NCBI GenBank assembly: GCA_027083015.1
Contig: JALWQS010000076.1
Coordinates: 1 to 5,832, forward strand
DNA length: 5,832 nt
Reading direction: 5' to 3'
Origin: Candidatus Woesearchaeota archaeon
GTDB taxonomy: Archaea > Nanobdellota > Nanobdellia > Woesearchaeales > UBA11576
Positions within the stretch are counted from its first letter, which is position 1, and every line of letters starts with the position of its first letter. The notes under the pieces were generated by a model, which made no database searches, had not been told where the DNA came from, and saw nothing but the letters and a program-made list of their open reading frames with translations. This document shows positions 1-5,823 of this stretch, one piece after another. The position numbers and the translations under genes are program-made.

Positions 1-473
1 CCTTTGATCCATTAAGGTTTGCTAAGTCTTTCTCTAAGGTTGAGAATGTTAAGCGCATCCTTTTTCATTATGAGGCCTGCGGTTCTGACCAAGAAGTTCT
101 TGATGTGATTAATTTTTGTCACAAGAATGGTCTTGAGGCGGGCTTAGCGATCAATCCTGAGACTCGTGTGCGTGATATTGAGCATCTTCTTCCTGTACTT
201 GATGCTGTTCTTGTTATGGGCGTTGTTCCTGGTTGGTCTGGTCAGAGGTTCCGGCCTTCTTCTTTGAAGAAACTTTCTGCCATCAGGGTTCTTGATAAGA
301 AGGTTAAGCTTCAGTTTGATGGGGGAGTTGATGAGCGGAATATCCGAAGGATCGCAGTTGCTGGTGCTCAGCGTATCGCTTTAAGGTCTGCTCTTCTTAA
401 GCAGGAAAATATCAGTTTAACTGTCAGGAATCTTAAGCATCTTCTTAAGCCAAGAGATAGATCAAGAACTTGA
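1..473 (+). CDS. Ribulose-phosphate 3-epimerase family protein, 5' end missing
   Basis: The frame is open from the window edge (first full codon at 3) to TGA at 471-473, giving 156 residues; family members are about 220, so roughly the first 65-70 are off-window. The GTG at 105 is an internal Val codon, not the start. Family marks in order are HYEA (nt 66-77, for the usual H-x-E-A), the GLAINPET stretch near nt 140-164, an active-site loop VPGWSGQRF (nt 225-251, usual form NPGFGGQxF) and FDGGV (nt 315-329), whose Asp is a conserved catalytic position. By family knowledge these TIM-barrel, metal-dependent cytosolic enzymes interconvert ribulose 5-phosphate and xylulose 5-phosphate. Two loops are unusual: N-P-G-F-G-G became V-P-G-W-S-G, and the phosphate-site G-S-A became R-S-A (LRSALL, nt 381-398). 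The substrate may therefore differ. Family assignment is firm; exact activity is not. Confidence 0.82.
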   Translation, partial: FDPLRFAKSFSKVENVKRILFHYEACGSDQEVLDVINFCHKNGLEAGLAINPETRVRDIEHLLPVLDAVLVMGVVPGWSGQRFRPSSLKKLSAIRVLDKKVKLQFDGGVDERNIRRIAVAGAQRIALRSALLKQENISLTVRNLKHLLKPRDRSRT

Positions 474-521
474 TTGACTGTGGAATCTTCTGGGTTTGAC
501 TAGAAAAAGAATAAGGAAGTT

Positions 522-537
522 AAAAAAATTTGTTTTT
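522..537. terminator. Bidirectional T-run terminator between convergent genes
   Basis: The 75 bases between the epimerase stop and the synthetase stop hold A7 at 522-528 (a T7 on the minus strand, 21 bases past the synthetase stop), then TTT, G and T5 at 529-537 on the plus strand. Archaeal termination commonly uses short T-runs without a strong hairpin, so this patch could end transcripts from both sides. No other feature is seen in the gap. Confidence 0.5.
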
Positions 538-548
538 GATAACCTTGC

Positions 549-1847
549 TTATGGTGTATATCGGGTCATAGTTCTTGGGAATGGTATCGCATCTTTTATC
601 GTGTCTAAGCCGCAGATCCATGATATGACTCTTTCCATCCCTAATCCGAACCCCCCGTGAGGTACTGATCCCCAGCGTCTGGTGTCCAGATAGAACTCGT
701 AATTCTCTATTTTTTCTCCCATCGCTACCAGGTTTTCTTTTATCTTGTCTATATTATCTTCTCTTTGGCTTCCTCCTATGATCTCTCCGTAACCGTCTGG
801 TGCTATGAAGTCGCACCCTTGCACCGTATCTGGGTTGCCTTCTGTCTCTTTCATATAGAATGCTTTGACGACTTTTGGATAATCGGTTATTATTATCGGC
901 GTGTCGTATAATTGGCTTATCTTGTCTTCTTCTATTGTTCTTAGGTCTTTTCCCCATTCCACTTCCATATCGCATTTTTCTTTTAGTATCTTCAGTGCTT
1001 CTGTATAGGTCATTCTCGGAAATGGTTTCTCTATTGTTGGCTGTAGTTTTGTTATGTCTCTTCCTAGTATCTCAAGTTCTGCTTTGTTCTTTTCCAGCAC
1101 TGTTTTGACCAGATGTTTTAGCAGTCCTTCTCCATAGTCTTGTATCATCCTGAAATTGCTCCATGCGACTTCCATCTCTGCGTGCCAGTATTCTGTCAAA
1201 TGTCTTGAGGTCTTTGATCTTTCTGCTCTGAATGATGGCGCTAGAGTGTAGATTTTTTCTAATGAGAAGATAGCAGGTTCTGCATATAACTGCCAGGTCT
1301 GTGCTAGGTATATCGGTTTTCCGAAATAGTTTACTTCAAACAGCGTCGATCCTCCTTCACATTGTATTCCTTGGAATATAGGTGATTGGTATTCGTAGAA
1401 TCCCTGTCCTCTGAAATAGTCGTGGTATGCTCCGAACAGTGTGGATCTTATCTTAAGTATGGCAGTCATCTTTCTTGATCGTAACCACAGATGTCTTTTG
1501 TCTGCTAAGAATTCTACTGATTGGTCTTTTGTTATCGGGAACTTGTCGCTTTCTCCGACTAATCTGAAATCTTTGACGAGTATCTCATAACCTGTAGGTG
1601 CTCTGTCTTCTTTTTTTATGGTTCCTTGTATTTCCATTGATGCTTCTATCTGTATCTTGTCTGCTATCCCAAACTTTTCGTCTCCGATATCGTCTCGGGC
1701 TATCACGCATTGTATAATGTTTGTTGAATCTCTTAAGACTATAAACTTGAGTTTTTTGCTTCCTCGTTCGCGGTATACCCATCCTCTGATGGCTACTTCT
1801 CCTGATCCTTGTTCCATTACTTGTTTTATTGATAGATAATCAGTCAT
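549..1847 (-). CDS. asnS: Asparaginyl-tRNA synthetase (archaeal type)
   Basis: This class IIb aminoacyl-tRNA synthetase joins Asn to tRNA-Asn with ATP in the cytosol. The 432 residues match the usual archaeal length. An OB-fold anticodon-binding domain covers about residues 17-100, followed by the catalytic core: motif 1 near 149-158 (FYEYQSPIF), LAQTWQLY at 181-188, motif 2 at 206-226 (FRAER then RHLTEYWHAEME) and motif 3 at 399-407 (GFGLGMERV, Arg406 for ATP). The ending IPFPRT (421-426) has Thr where aspartyl enzymes usually have Asp (FPRD), which favours the asparaginyl enzyme. The OB domain argues against the synthetase-like asparagine synthetase paralogue that lacks it. The ATG is well supported: GGTGAT lies three bases upstream, and an in-frame TAA at 1866-1868 prevents much extension. 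The stop is TAA. The upstream helicase on the same strand may share its transcript. Confidence 0.95.
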   Translation of the reverse strand: MTDYLSIKQVMEQGSGEVAIRGWVYRERGSKKLKFIVLRDSTNIIQCVIARDDIGDEKFGIADKIQIEASMEIQGTIKKEDRAPTGYEILVKDFRLVGESDKFPITKDQSVEFLADKRHLWLRSRKMTAILKIRSTLFGAYHDYFRGQGFYEYQSPIFQGIQCEGGSTLFEVNYFGKPIYLAQTWQLYAEPAIFSLEKIYTLAPSFRAERSKTSRHLTEYWHAEMEVAWSNFRMIQDYGEGLLKHLVKTVLEKNKAELEILGRDITKLQPTIEKPFPRMTYTEALKILKEKCDMEVEWGKDLRTIEEDKISQLYDTPIIITDYPKVVKAFYMKETEGNPDTVQGCDFIAPDGYGEIIGGSQREDNIDKIKENLVAMGEKIENYEFYLDTRRWGSVPHGGFGLGMERVISWICGLDTIKDAIPFPRTMTRYTP

Positions 1848-1850
1848 CTT

Positions 1851-1856
1851 ATCACC
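1851..1856 (-). promoter_or_regulatory. Ribosome binding site of the synthetase gene
   Basis: On the minus strand AAAAGGTGATAAG directly precedes the ATG. GGTGAT pairs with the AUCACC expected near the archaeal 16S rRNA 3' end. The same hexamer at the same three-base spacing precedes the PyrB-PyrI fusion, which supports both starts. Confidence 0.75.
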
Positions 1857-1876
1857 TTTTCTGAGTTATCCCCTTT

Positions 1877-1902
1877 GCTGAATAGAGCTGCTGAATAGAG
1901 CT
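1877..1902. repeat. Tandem 13-base direct repeat, two perfect copies
   Basis: GCTGAATAGAGCT occurs at 1877-1889 and 1890-1902 without mismatch. A partial third start, ACTGAAT at 1903-1909, leads into the 14-base repeat. There are no spacers. Slippage duplication is the simplest origin; a role in the synthetase mRNA leader is possible but unproven. Confidence 0.92.
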
Positions 1903-1905
1903 ACT

Positions 1906-1933
1906 GAATCAACTGTCCTAAATCAACTGTCCT
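1906..1933. repeat. Tandem 14-base direct repeat, two copies
   Basis: Copies at 1906-1919 and 1920-1933 share 13 of 14 bases; on the plus strand the shared core is AATCAACTGTCCT. A degenerate third match, GAATCAAC, lies at 1948-1955. The repeat lies between the helicase stop and synthetase start and abuts a second tandem repeat of different sequence. Confidence 0.9.
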
Positions 1934-1962
1934 GGATAGACTTTCTTGAATCAACATTGCTT

Positions 1963-1971
1963 TATTTAAAA
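1963..1971 (-). promoter_or_regulatory. Possible TATA box for the synthetase gene
   Basis: The minus strand reads AGGAAAATC then TTTTAAATA, a plausible BRE plus archaeal TATA box. Initiation about 26 bases downstream, near 1940, would give a leader of roughly 93 bases containing both tandem repeats. The element falls inside the interrupted small frame, so either reading could be chance. Confidence 0.35.
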
Positions 1972-2046
1972 GATTTTCCTCTGCTTTGCTATTTTTCTTC
2001 ATCACTTTCACTTTGTTTTTTATTTCTGTTCTTAAGCTGCTGGGGT

Positions 2047-3708
2047 TCAGTATTTACCAAGGCTCATCTGGCCTTTCCTTTTAGTGAGTGGAATCGTCTC
2101 TGGCAGTTCTTCTTCCTGACCTACCTGTCTTTTCACGTCTATGGCTACTGCTTTTCCTACTAGTTGAGCCAGCACTGATATCTCTGTTCTCTTTATTCCT
2201 CCCAGGTCTTTGATCCCGTTATGGAAGAGTTTTCTTGCTCTTACTCGTCCTATCCCTTTCAGTCGCAATAGTGATAGTAATTCTTCTTTGACTCCGTATT
2301 TTAGCCTGAACCTTATCTTTTTTATATGCTTGTTTATGTGGTTGAAGTGCATGATCCCTGCCAGCTCTTCGCTACAGTACAATAACCAGTCTGCCCGTTC
2401 TATCTTTCCTCTTGTCTCGCCGGGTCTTACGTCATACTGTGTCAGCAGGAACTCTTCGTCTTTTTCGTCTATCCAGTCCATAAGGAAGAATGCAGTCTTT
2501 ACTGATGCCAGGTATTCGTCGTATTCTGGATCGTAGATTGAAGGTTCTTTTTGGAATATGAACTGTTCATACCTGTTCAGCTTTTCTAGTACCTGCTCAT
2601 ATTCTTTAGTCTTGACCTTCAGCAATGGCCTCATCTCCAGGGTATTGGTCACCATCTGCAGTATCCCGAACTCATGCATCGGTTTTTCTGTGCTTCTTCT
2701 TATCCTTTTTATGAGCAGGTGTGCTGTCAGCGGGTCTATGTACAGCTGCGCAACTCTCTTTCCTAAGAATGTCGCTCTTATGTTCTCATCTTCTGTCATA
2801 TCCGACGCTGTTACAAATTCATCTTTTTGTTTTGTGATTATGAACTCGTAATTTTCCAGCAGGTTTAGTTGGCTTTCTATTATTCCTCTTAGGTGTGCCA
2901 TGTCATTGAACTGGTATGCCCAGAAGGTTCTTGAGAAAAAGTCCATGATTTCTGATTTCTTATGCACAAACCCTGTCGCCACTAATGACAATAGGTAGGT
3001 TCTTAGTACCGGCTCTACTGCTAGTTTTGAGTATATCTCTTCTGGTCTTCCTAATAGGTATTTTTCTTTGATGACTTCTTTTTCTGTGTCTGATGGTGCT
3101 ATGCATATGGCTTCTCCTTCGGAATCATAATCTGGTCTTCCCGCTCTTCCTGCCATCTGTAGGTATTCCAGTACTGGTATATACTGCATTCCGCTCCAGC
3201 CTGCTGTTGAGAATCTTTTCAGGTCTCTGATTATTGATCTGTATGCCGGCAGGTCTACTCCTGCTGCGAGTGTTGGTGTGCAGGCGATGATCTTTATCGT
3301 TCCTGCTCTGAATGCATCTTCTATGATCTGCCTTTGTTTTTGGGTTATTCCCGCATGATGGAACGCTGTTCCTTTTCTTACACAACGCGCTAATCTTTCG
3401 CATTGTTTTGTCGGTTTTGGTATCGCTTCTATGATCTTCTCTGCCAGGGTCTCAGTTTCCGTCGTTGTCTTTTTTATCTTTTGAGCTATGTCTTCTGCTG
3501 TTTTTTCGGCGCTTCTCTTTGAGTTTACGAATATCAGTGCTTGTTTGTCTTTTTTTATTGTATCTAACGCTAGGTTTATCGTTTCGTTTACATATTTTTG
3601 TTCTACATCGGAAGTATTGTTCATGTTCTTATCCACTTTCCTTAAAAAATGCTGCAGCTTAATATAATTTTGCCCGGTCTTATCGTTGAACTGCCGGTTC
3701 TTGCTCAT
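2047..3708 (-). CDS. Hel308-like helicase lacking the first RecA domain
   Basis: Hel308 proteins are 3'-5' superfamily 2 DNA helicases acting at stalled forks and are about 700 residues long; this one has 553. Visible parts are motif IV region ALIFVNSKRSAEK (57-69), FHHAG (116-120), motif V CTPTLAAGVDLPA (143-155), motif VI QMAGRAGRPDYD (184-195), a winged-helix region (about 200-300), a ratchet-like helical domain (about 310-470) and a helix-hairpin-helix with the RAR motif (480-499, RAR at 490-492). The tail QMSLGKY resembles a PCNA-interacting peptide. Walker A, motif II DExH and motif III are absent, so it should not hydrolyse ATP alone. A TAG lies immediately upstream in frame, and the 150 bases before the divergent gene show no RecA1 remnant in any frame. 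Homology starts near residue 36, so Met29 (ATG at 3622-3624) is an alternative start. It could be half of a split helicase, a helicase-derived DNA-binding protein, or a decaying gene. Confidence 0.88.
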   Translation of the reverse strand: MSKNRQFNDKTGQNYIKLQHFLRKVDKNMNNTSDVEQKYVNETINLALDTIKKDKQALIFVNSKRSAEKTAEDIAQKIKKTTTETETLAEKIIEAIPKPTKQCERLARCVRKGTAFHHAGITQKQRQIIEDAFRAGTIKIIACTPTLAAGVDLPAYRSIIRDLKRFSTAGWSGMQYIPVLEYLQMAGRAGRPDYDSEGEAICIAPSDTEKEVIKEKYLLGRPEEIYSKLAVEPVLRTYLLSLVATGFVHKKSEIMDFFSRTFWAYQFNDMAHLRGIIESQLNLLENYEFIITKQKDEFVTASDMTEDENIRATFLGKRVAQLYIDPLTAHLLIKRIRRSTEKPMHEFGILQMVTNTLEMRPLLKVKTKEYEQVLEKLNRYEQFIFQKEPSIYDPEYDEYLASVKTAFFLMDWIDEKDEEFLLTQYDVRPGETRGKIERADWLLYCSEELAGIMHFNHINKHIKKIRFRLKYGVKEELLSLLRLKGIGRVRARKLFHNGIKDLGGIKRTEISVLAQLVGKAVAIDVKRQVGQEEELPETIPLTKRKGQMSLGKY

Positions 3709-3750
3709 CTATTTATGTAAACCCCATGCTTGTTATGATCTCAGCTCCTG

Positions 3751-3757
3751 TTATATA
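3751..3757 (-). promoter_or_regulatory. TATA box for the helicase-like gene
   Basis: The minus strand reads CTCTTTAGTATATAACAGG. TATATAA at 3757-3751 would place initiation near 3727, a leader of about 18 bases before the ATG at 3708. No GGTGAT-type ribosome site follows. This favours the 3708 start over Met29. Confidence 0.45.
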
Positions 3758-3822
3758 CTAAAGAGGTTATTGTATCTTAAAGATGGTTACTGTTTCTCCT
3801 TTAAAACTGAAAAACAAAGATA

Positions 3823-3829
3823 TTTATAT
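3823..3829 (+). promoter_or_regulatory. TATA box for the PyrB-PyrI gene
   Basis: AAAACAAAGA followed by TATTTATATT resembles a purine-rich BRE plus TATA box. Initiation about 26 bases on would fall near 3852, only some eight bases before the ATG and inside the GGTGAT. A second candidate, TTTAAAA at 3800-3806, would leave a leader of about 30 bases with the ribosome site intact but lacks a purine-rich BRE. Which one is used cannot be decided by eye. Confidence 0.45.
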
Positions 3830-3850
3830 TTCTCAGGATAGTGCATATCG

Positions 3851-3856
3851 GGTGAT
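3851..3856 (+). promoter_or_regulatory. Ribosome binding site of the PyrB-PyrI gene
   Basis: GGTGAT is followed by CTT and then ATG at 3860, the same hexamer and spacing as the synthetase gene. This fixes the start at 3860 rather than at Met26 and so supports the N-terminal extension as translated. Confidence 0.7.
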
Positions 3857-3859
3857 CTT

Positions 3860-5785
3860 ATGGTTGGAGGATCGGAAAGAAAAGATGATGATAAGGACCT
3901 TTTGACTGAAAGCTCTATAGAAGATAGGATAAGGATGGATCTTATTCCTGATCCTGAAAGCATCCATGATTTTCTTGGTCGTGATGTTCTTAGAGTTTCG
4001 GATTTCAACGCTTCTGAGATTTTGTTTGCTCTTGAGACCGGGCGTGTCATCGCTGGTGATGTTCGCGCTCATCGTGGTCATATCGACGAGACCTGGTTTT
4101 ACGGTTCCGGCCGTGGTAAGCTTGGCGGAGCTGTCTTTCGTGAGAATTCTACCAGGACCTTCTGGTCTTCTGTCGTCGCTATGAATCTTTTGGGCATGAA
4201 TGTTAGTGTTCTTCAGCCTAATTCTTCCGGTTCTTCTCAGTCTAAGGGCGAGTCTTTGTCTCATGATATGGCTATGTATGCTGCTTATAATCTTGATGTT
4301 ATTGTCATGCGCCATTCTAAGGAAGGTGCTCCTCAGAGGGTTGCTGACTATTTTGATATGCTTCGTGATTACAAAGGCATGCATCGTCCTGTGATAATCA
4401 ATGGCGGTGATGGTTCTCATTCACATCCTACGCAGGCCTTCCTTGATGCTTTGACCTACTATATTACTTTCTTTATCGACGAGAATGGTCATGAGCGTTT
4501 TTCTGGTCTGAAGAAAGATGATGTCCTGTCAGGTCTTACATTATATGGTGTCGGCGATTCCTTAAAGGGCCGCACTATCAAGGATAATGCTCGTCTGTTA
4601 GCTAAGTTTCCTGATAATGAGCTGGTTCTTGTCGGTCCTCGTGAGATCCGTATGCCTCAGCAGGATATTGATGACCTGATCGCTTCAGGGCTTAAGGTCA
4701 CGTCTATCAGTTCTGTGGGTGAGGCTCTTGAGCATGCTAAACATCGTCTGCGCCCAATCTTTTATTTTATGCGTGTTCAGGAAGAACGTCTTGATCCTCG
4801 TATCGTCGATCTTGTTCGTGGTAAGGTAAGTATCGATCATTCTATTCTTGACTCTCACGGTCTTCTTATCATGGATCCTCATCGTGATGCTAAGATCCGT
4901 CTTTATCATCCTTTGCCTATGCACCAGGCTCATCGTGAGATCCACCCGGCTCTTGAGAGGACTCCTCATTTTCAGTGTTTTAATGAGGCTGAGATGGGCC
5001 CTTATGTTCGTGCTGCTTTGATAGGCTTAACTACCGGTATAATCCCTACCGAAAAATACAGGTCTTTTGTTGATCCCAGAAAGCCACCTGAAGATTATGA
5101 GAAGGTCCGTCCGGTTCCTTTGTCTGATAAGTCTTCCAGGGAGAGCTTCTTTTACCGTCTTGTAGATCTTATAGAAGTTGCTGATGAAGAGGCATTGACG
5201 CGTCTTTCCGAAGAGGTTTCTGAAGATCCTTTATCTGCTGTCAAGAATTTTATAATGGGAATGGCAGATCATGCCGATACTGAACGCTTCCGTCATCTGT
5301 CTTTTCATTTTATCGATGATGAGGATGGTACTGTTTATGACAAGATCCCTAATGGTAAGACCGGCCTTGTGAAGTATACGCTTGACCTCTCAAGCCTCAT
5401 TGAACGTACAGGTCATGATGGTAAGCCTGTTGTTGTCTCTGCTGTTGATGGTCTGACCAGCAGTTCGGGCAGTCTTAAGGGCGTCATCAAGATTCGTGGT
5501 GTTCTTTTGCCTCCTGAGACTATCCATTACTTATGGCTTATCGGAGATAATATCAGGATATCTCATATCAGGCAGGGCAAGGTTGTCGCTAAGTACGAGG
5601 CTGTTCAGCCTTTGATGTTGAAGGATTTTAATTATTGCTCTAATCCTTTATGCGTGACTAATGTCGCGACTGAGCATGCACCTACGATCTTTTACAAGGA
5701 TCATGGTGAATCTTATCGTTGTCATTACTGCGATAATGTCATGACGAAGCAGGATATTCTTTCTCATCTGATCAAGAGCTCTTGA
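3860..5785 (+). CDS. pyrBI: Fused aspartate carbamoyltransferase, catalytic plus regulatory chains
   Basis: This 641-residue protein should make carbamoyl aspartate from carbamoyl phosphate and aspartate, the first committed step of pyrimidine synthesis. Residues 1-42 are a charged extension. The PyrB part (about 43-396) has the carbamoyl-phosphate signature FRENSTRT (93-100), the SQSK loop (Lys129), MRH (150-152), SHPTQ (His189, Gln192), KGRT (Arg238), MRVQ (Arg305, Gln307) and HPLP (350-353), so the standard ligand residues are all present. Residues 397-485 form an unassigned, probably helical linker. The PyrI part (about 486-641) has GTVYDKIP (490-497), Lys544 and Lys578 matching E. coli nucleotide-site Lys60 and Lys94, and a zinc site C593-x4-C598 with C621-x2-C624. 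Allosteric control by nucleotides is therefore likely. Fused PyrB-PyrI is known in Thermotoga maritima and Treponema denticola; most archaea encode two chains. Oddities are the length, Phe101 after STRT and Lys495 at the E. coli His20 position. Confidence 0.95.
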   Translation: MVGGSERKDDDKDLLTESSIEDRIRMDLIPDPESIHDFLGRDVLRVSDFNASEILFALETGRVIAGDVRAHRGHIDETWFYGSGRGKLGGAVFRENSTRTFWSSVVAMNLLGMNVSVLQPNSSGSSQSKGESLSHDMAMYAAYNLDVIVMRHSKEGAPQRVADYFDMLRDYKGMHRPVIINGGDGSHSHPTQAFLDALTYYITFFIDENGHERFSGLKKDDVLSGLTLYGVGDSLKGRTIKDNARLLAKFPDNELVLVGPREIRMPQQDIDDLIASGLKVTSISSVGEALEHAKHRLRPIFYFMRVQEERLDPRIVDLVRGKVSIDHSILDSHGLLIMDPHRDAKIRLYHPLPMHQAHREIHPALERTPHFQCFNEAEMGPYVRAALIGLTTGIIPTEKYRSFVDPRKPPEDYEKVRPVPLSDKSSRESFFYRLVDLIEVADEEALTRLSEEVSEDPLSAVKNFIMGMADHADTERFRHLSFHFIDDEDGTVYDKIPNGKTGLVKYTLDLSSLIERTGHDGKPVVVSAVDGLTSSSGSLKGVIKIRGVLLPPETIHYLWLIGDNIRISHIRQGKVVAKYEAVQPLMLKDFNYCSNPLCVTNVATEHAPTIFYKDHGESYRCHYCDNVMTKQDILSHLIKSS

Positions 5786-5786
5786 A

Positions 5787-5815
5787 TATTTTCTGATTTT
5801 TATTTTAGTTTTTGT
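5787..5815 (+). terminator. T-rich terminator after the PyrB-PyrI gene
   Basis: Just past the TGA stop are T-runs at 5797-5801 (T5), 5803-5806 (T4) and 5809-5813 (T5). Serial T-runs without a clear hairpin are typical of archaeal intrinsic termination. Confidence 0.55.
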
Positions 5816-5823
5816 TAAGAAAA

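Larger units (their letters stand above)
1844..2002 (-). pseudogene. Interrupted small reading frame between helicase and synthetase
   Basis: From ATG (minus, 2000-2002) a frame encodes 33 residues beginning MKKNSKAEENLLNK and stops at TAG (1901-1903). It is then open for 18 more codons, including ALFSKGDNSEKVIR, to a TGA at 1844-1846 that overlaps the synthetase ATG as ATGA. The TAG sits at the junction of two tandem duplications of 14 and 13 bases, which add 27 bases in total. Removing one copy of each removes the TAG and gives one continuous 43-residue frame of charged, helix-prone character. The direct reading is a small operon gene broken by duplication, or a 33-residue protein. In-frame GTG codons at 2003-2005 and 2009-2011 are alternative starts; the ribosome site is weak (GTGA). 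Against it, the minus strand here is T-poor, so stop codons are rare by chance. I recognise no family. Confidence 0.33.
3709..3859. other. Divergent intergenic promoter region
   Basis: These 151 bases separate the two divergent genes and carry one TATA-like element for each direction. No RNA gene or further reading frame of note is seen. A four-codon ATG-initiated mini-frame on the minus strand (ATG GGG TTT ACA TAA, about 3714-3728) precedes the helicase start and is probably chance. Confidence 0.6.

Noticed and set aside
875..1108. Plus-strand Leu/Phe-rich frame that looks like a membrane protein
   Set aside because: It is antisense to the synthetase. The hydrophobicity comes from the T-rich plus strand, whose CTT, TTT and TTC triplets read as Leu and Phe; several similar frames over the helicase have the same cause.
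1901..1903. TAG read as pyrrolysine in the small frame
   Set aside because: A stop created at a duplication junction needs no recoding, other genes here end in TGA or TAA only, and no pyrrolysine genes are visible.
1877..1933. CRISPR-like array
   Set aside because: The repeats are 13-14 bases, differ from each other and are contiguous without spacers.
1848..1941. T-box or other amino-acid-sensing leader before the synthetase gene
   Set aside because: T-boxes are bacterial, and I see neither the conserved T-box sequence nor a terminator hairpin.
1957..2163. Plus-strand hydrophobic frame of 68 codons spanning the helicase 3' end
   Set aside because: It overlaps the conserved helicase tail and has the same T-rich composition effect, with no ribosome site or promoter of its own.
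3709..3859. Frameshift or sequencing error hiding the helicase N-terminus
   Set aside because: The missing domain needs over 600 bases but only 151 lie before the divergent gene, and none of them resembles helicase motifs in any frame.
3833..4420. Long minus-strand open frame (195 codons) opposite the PyrB-PyrI start
   Set aside because: It lies antisense to a firmly identified enzyme, its peptide resembles nothing I know, and long antisense frames are expected because the T-poor minus strand contains few stop codons.
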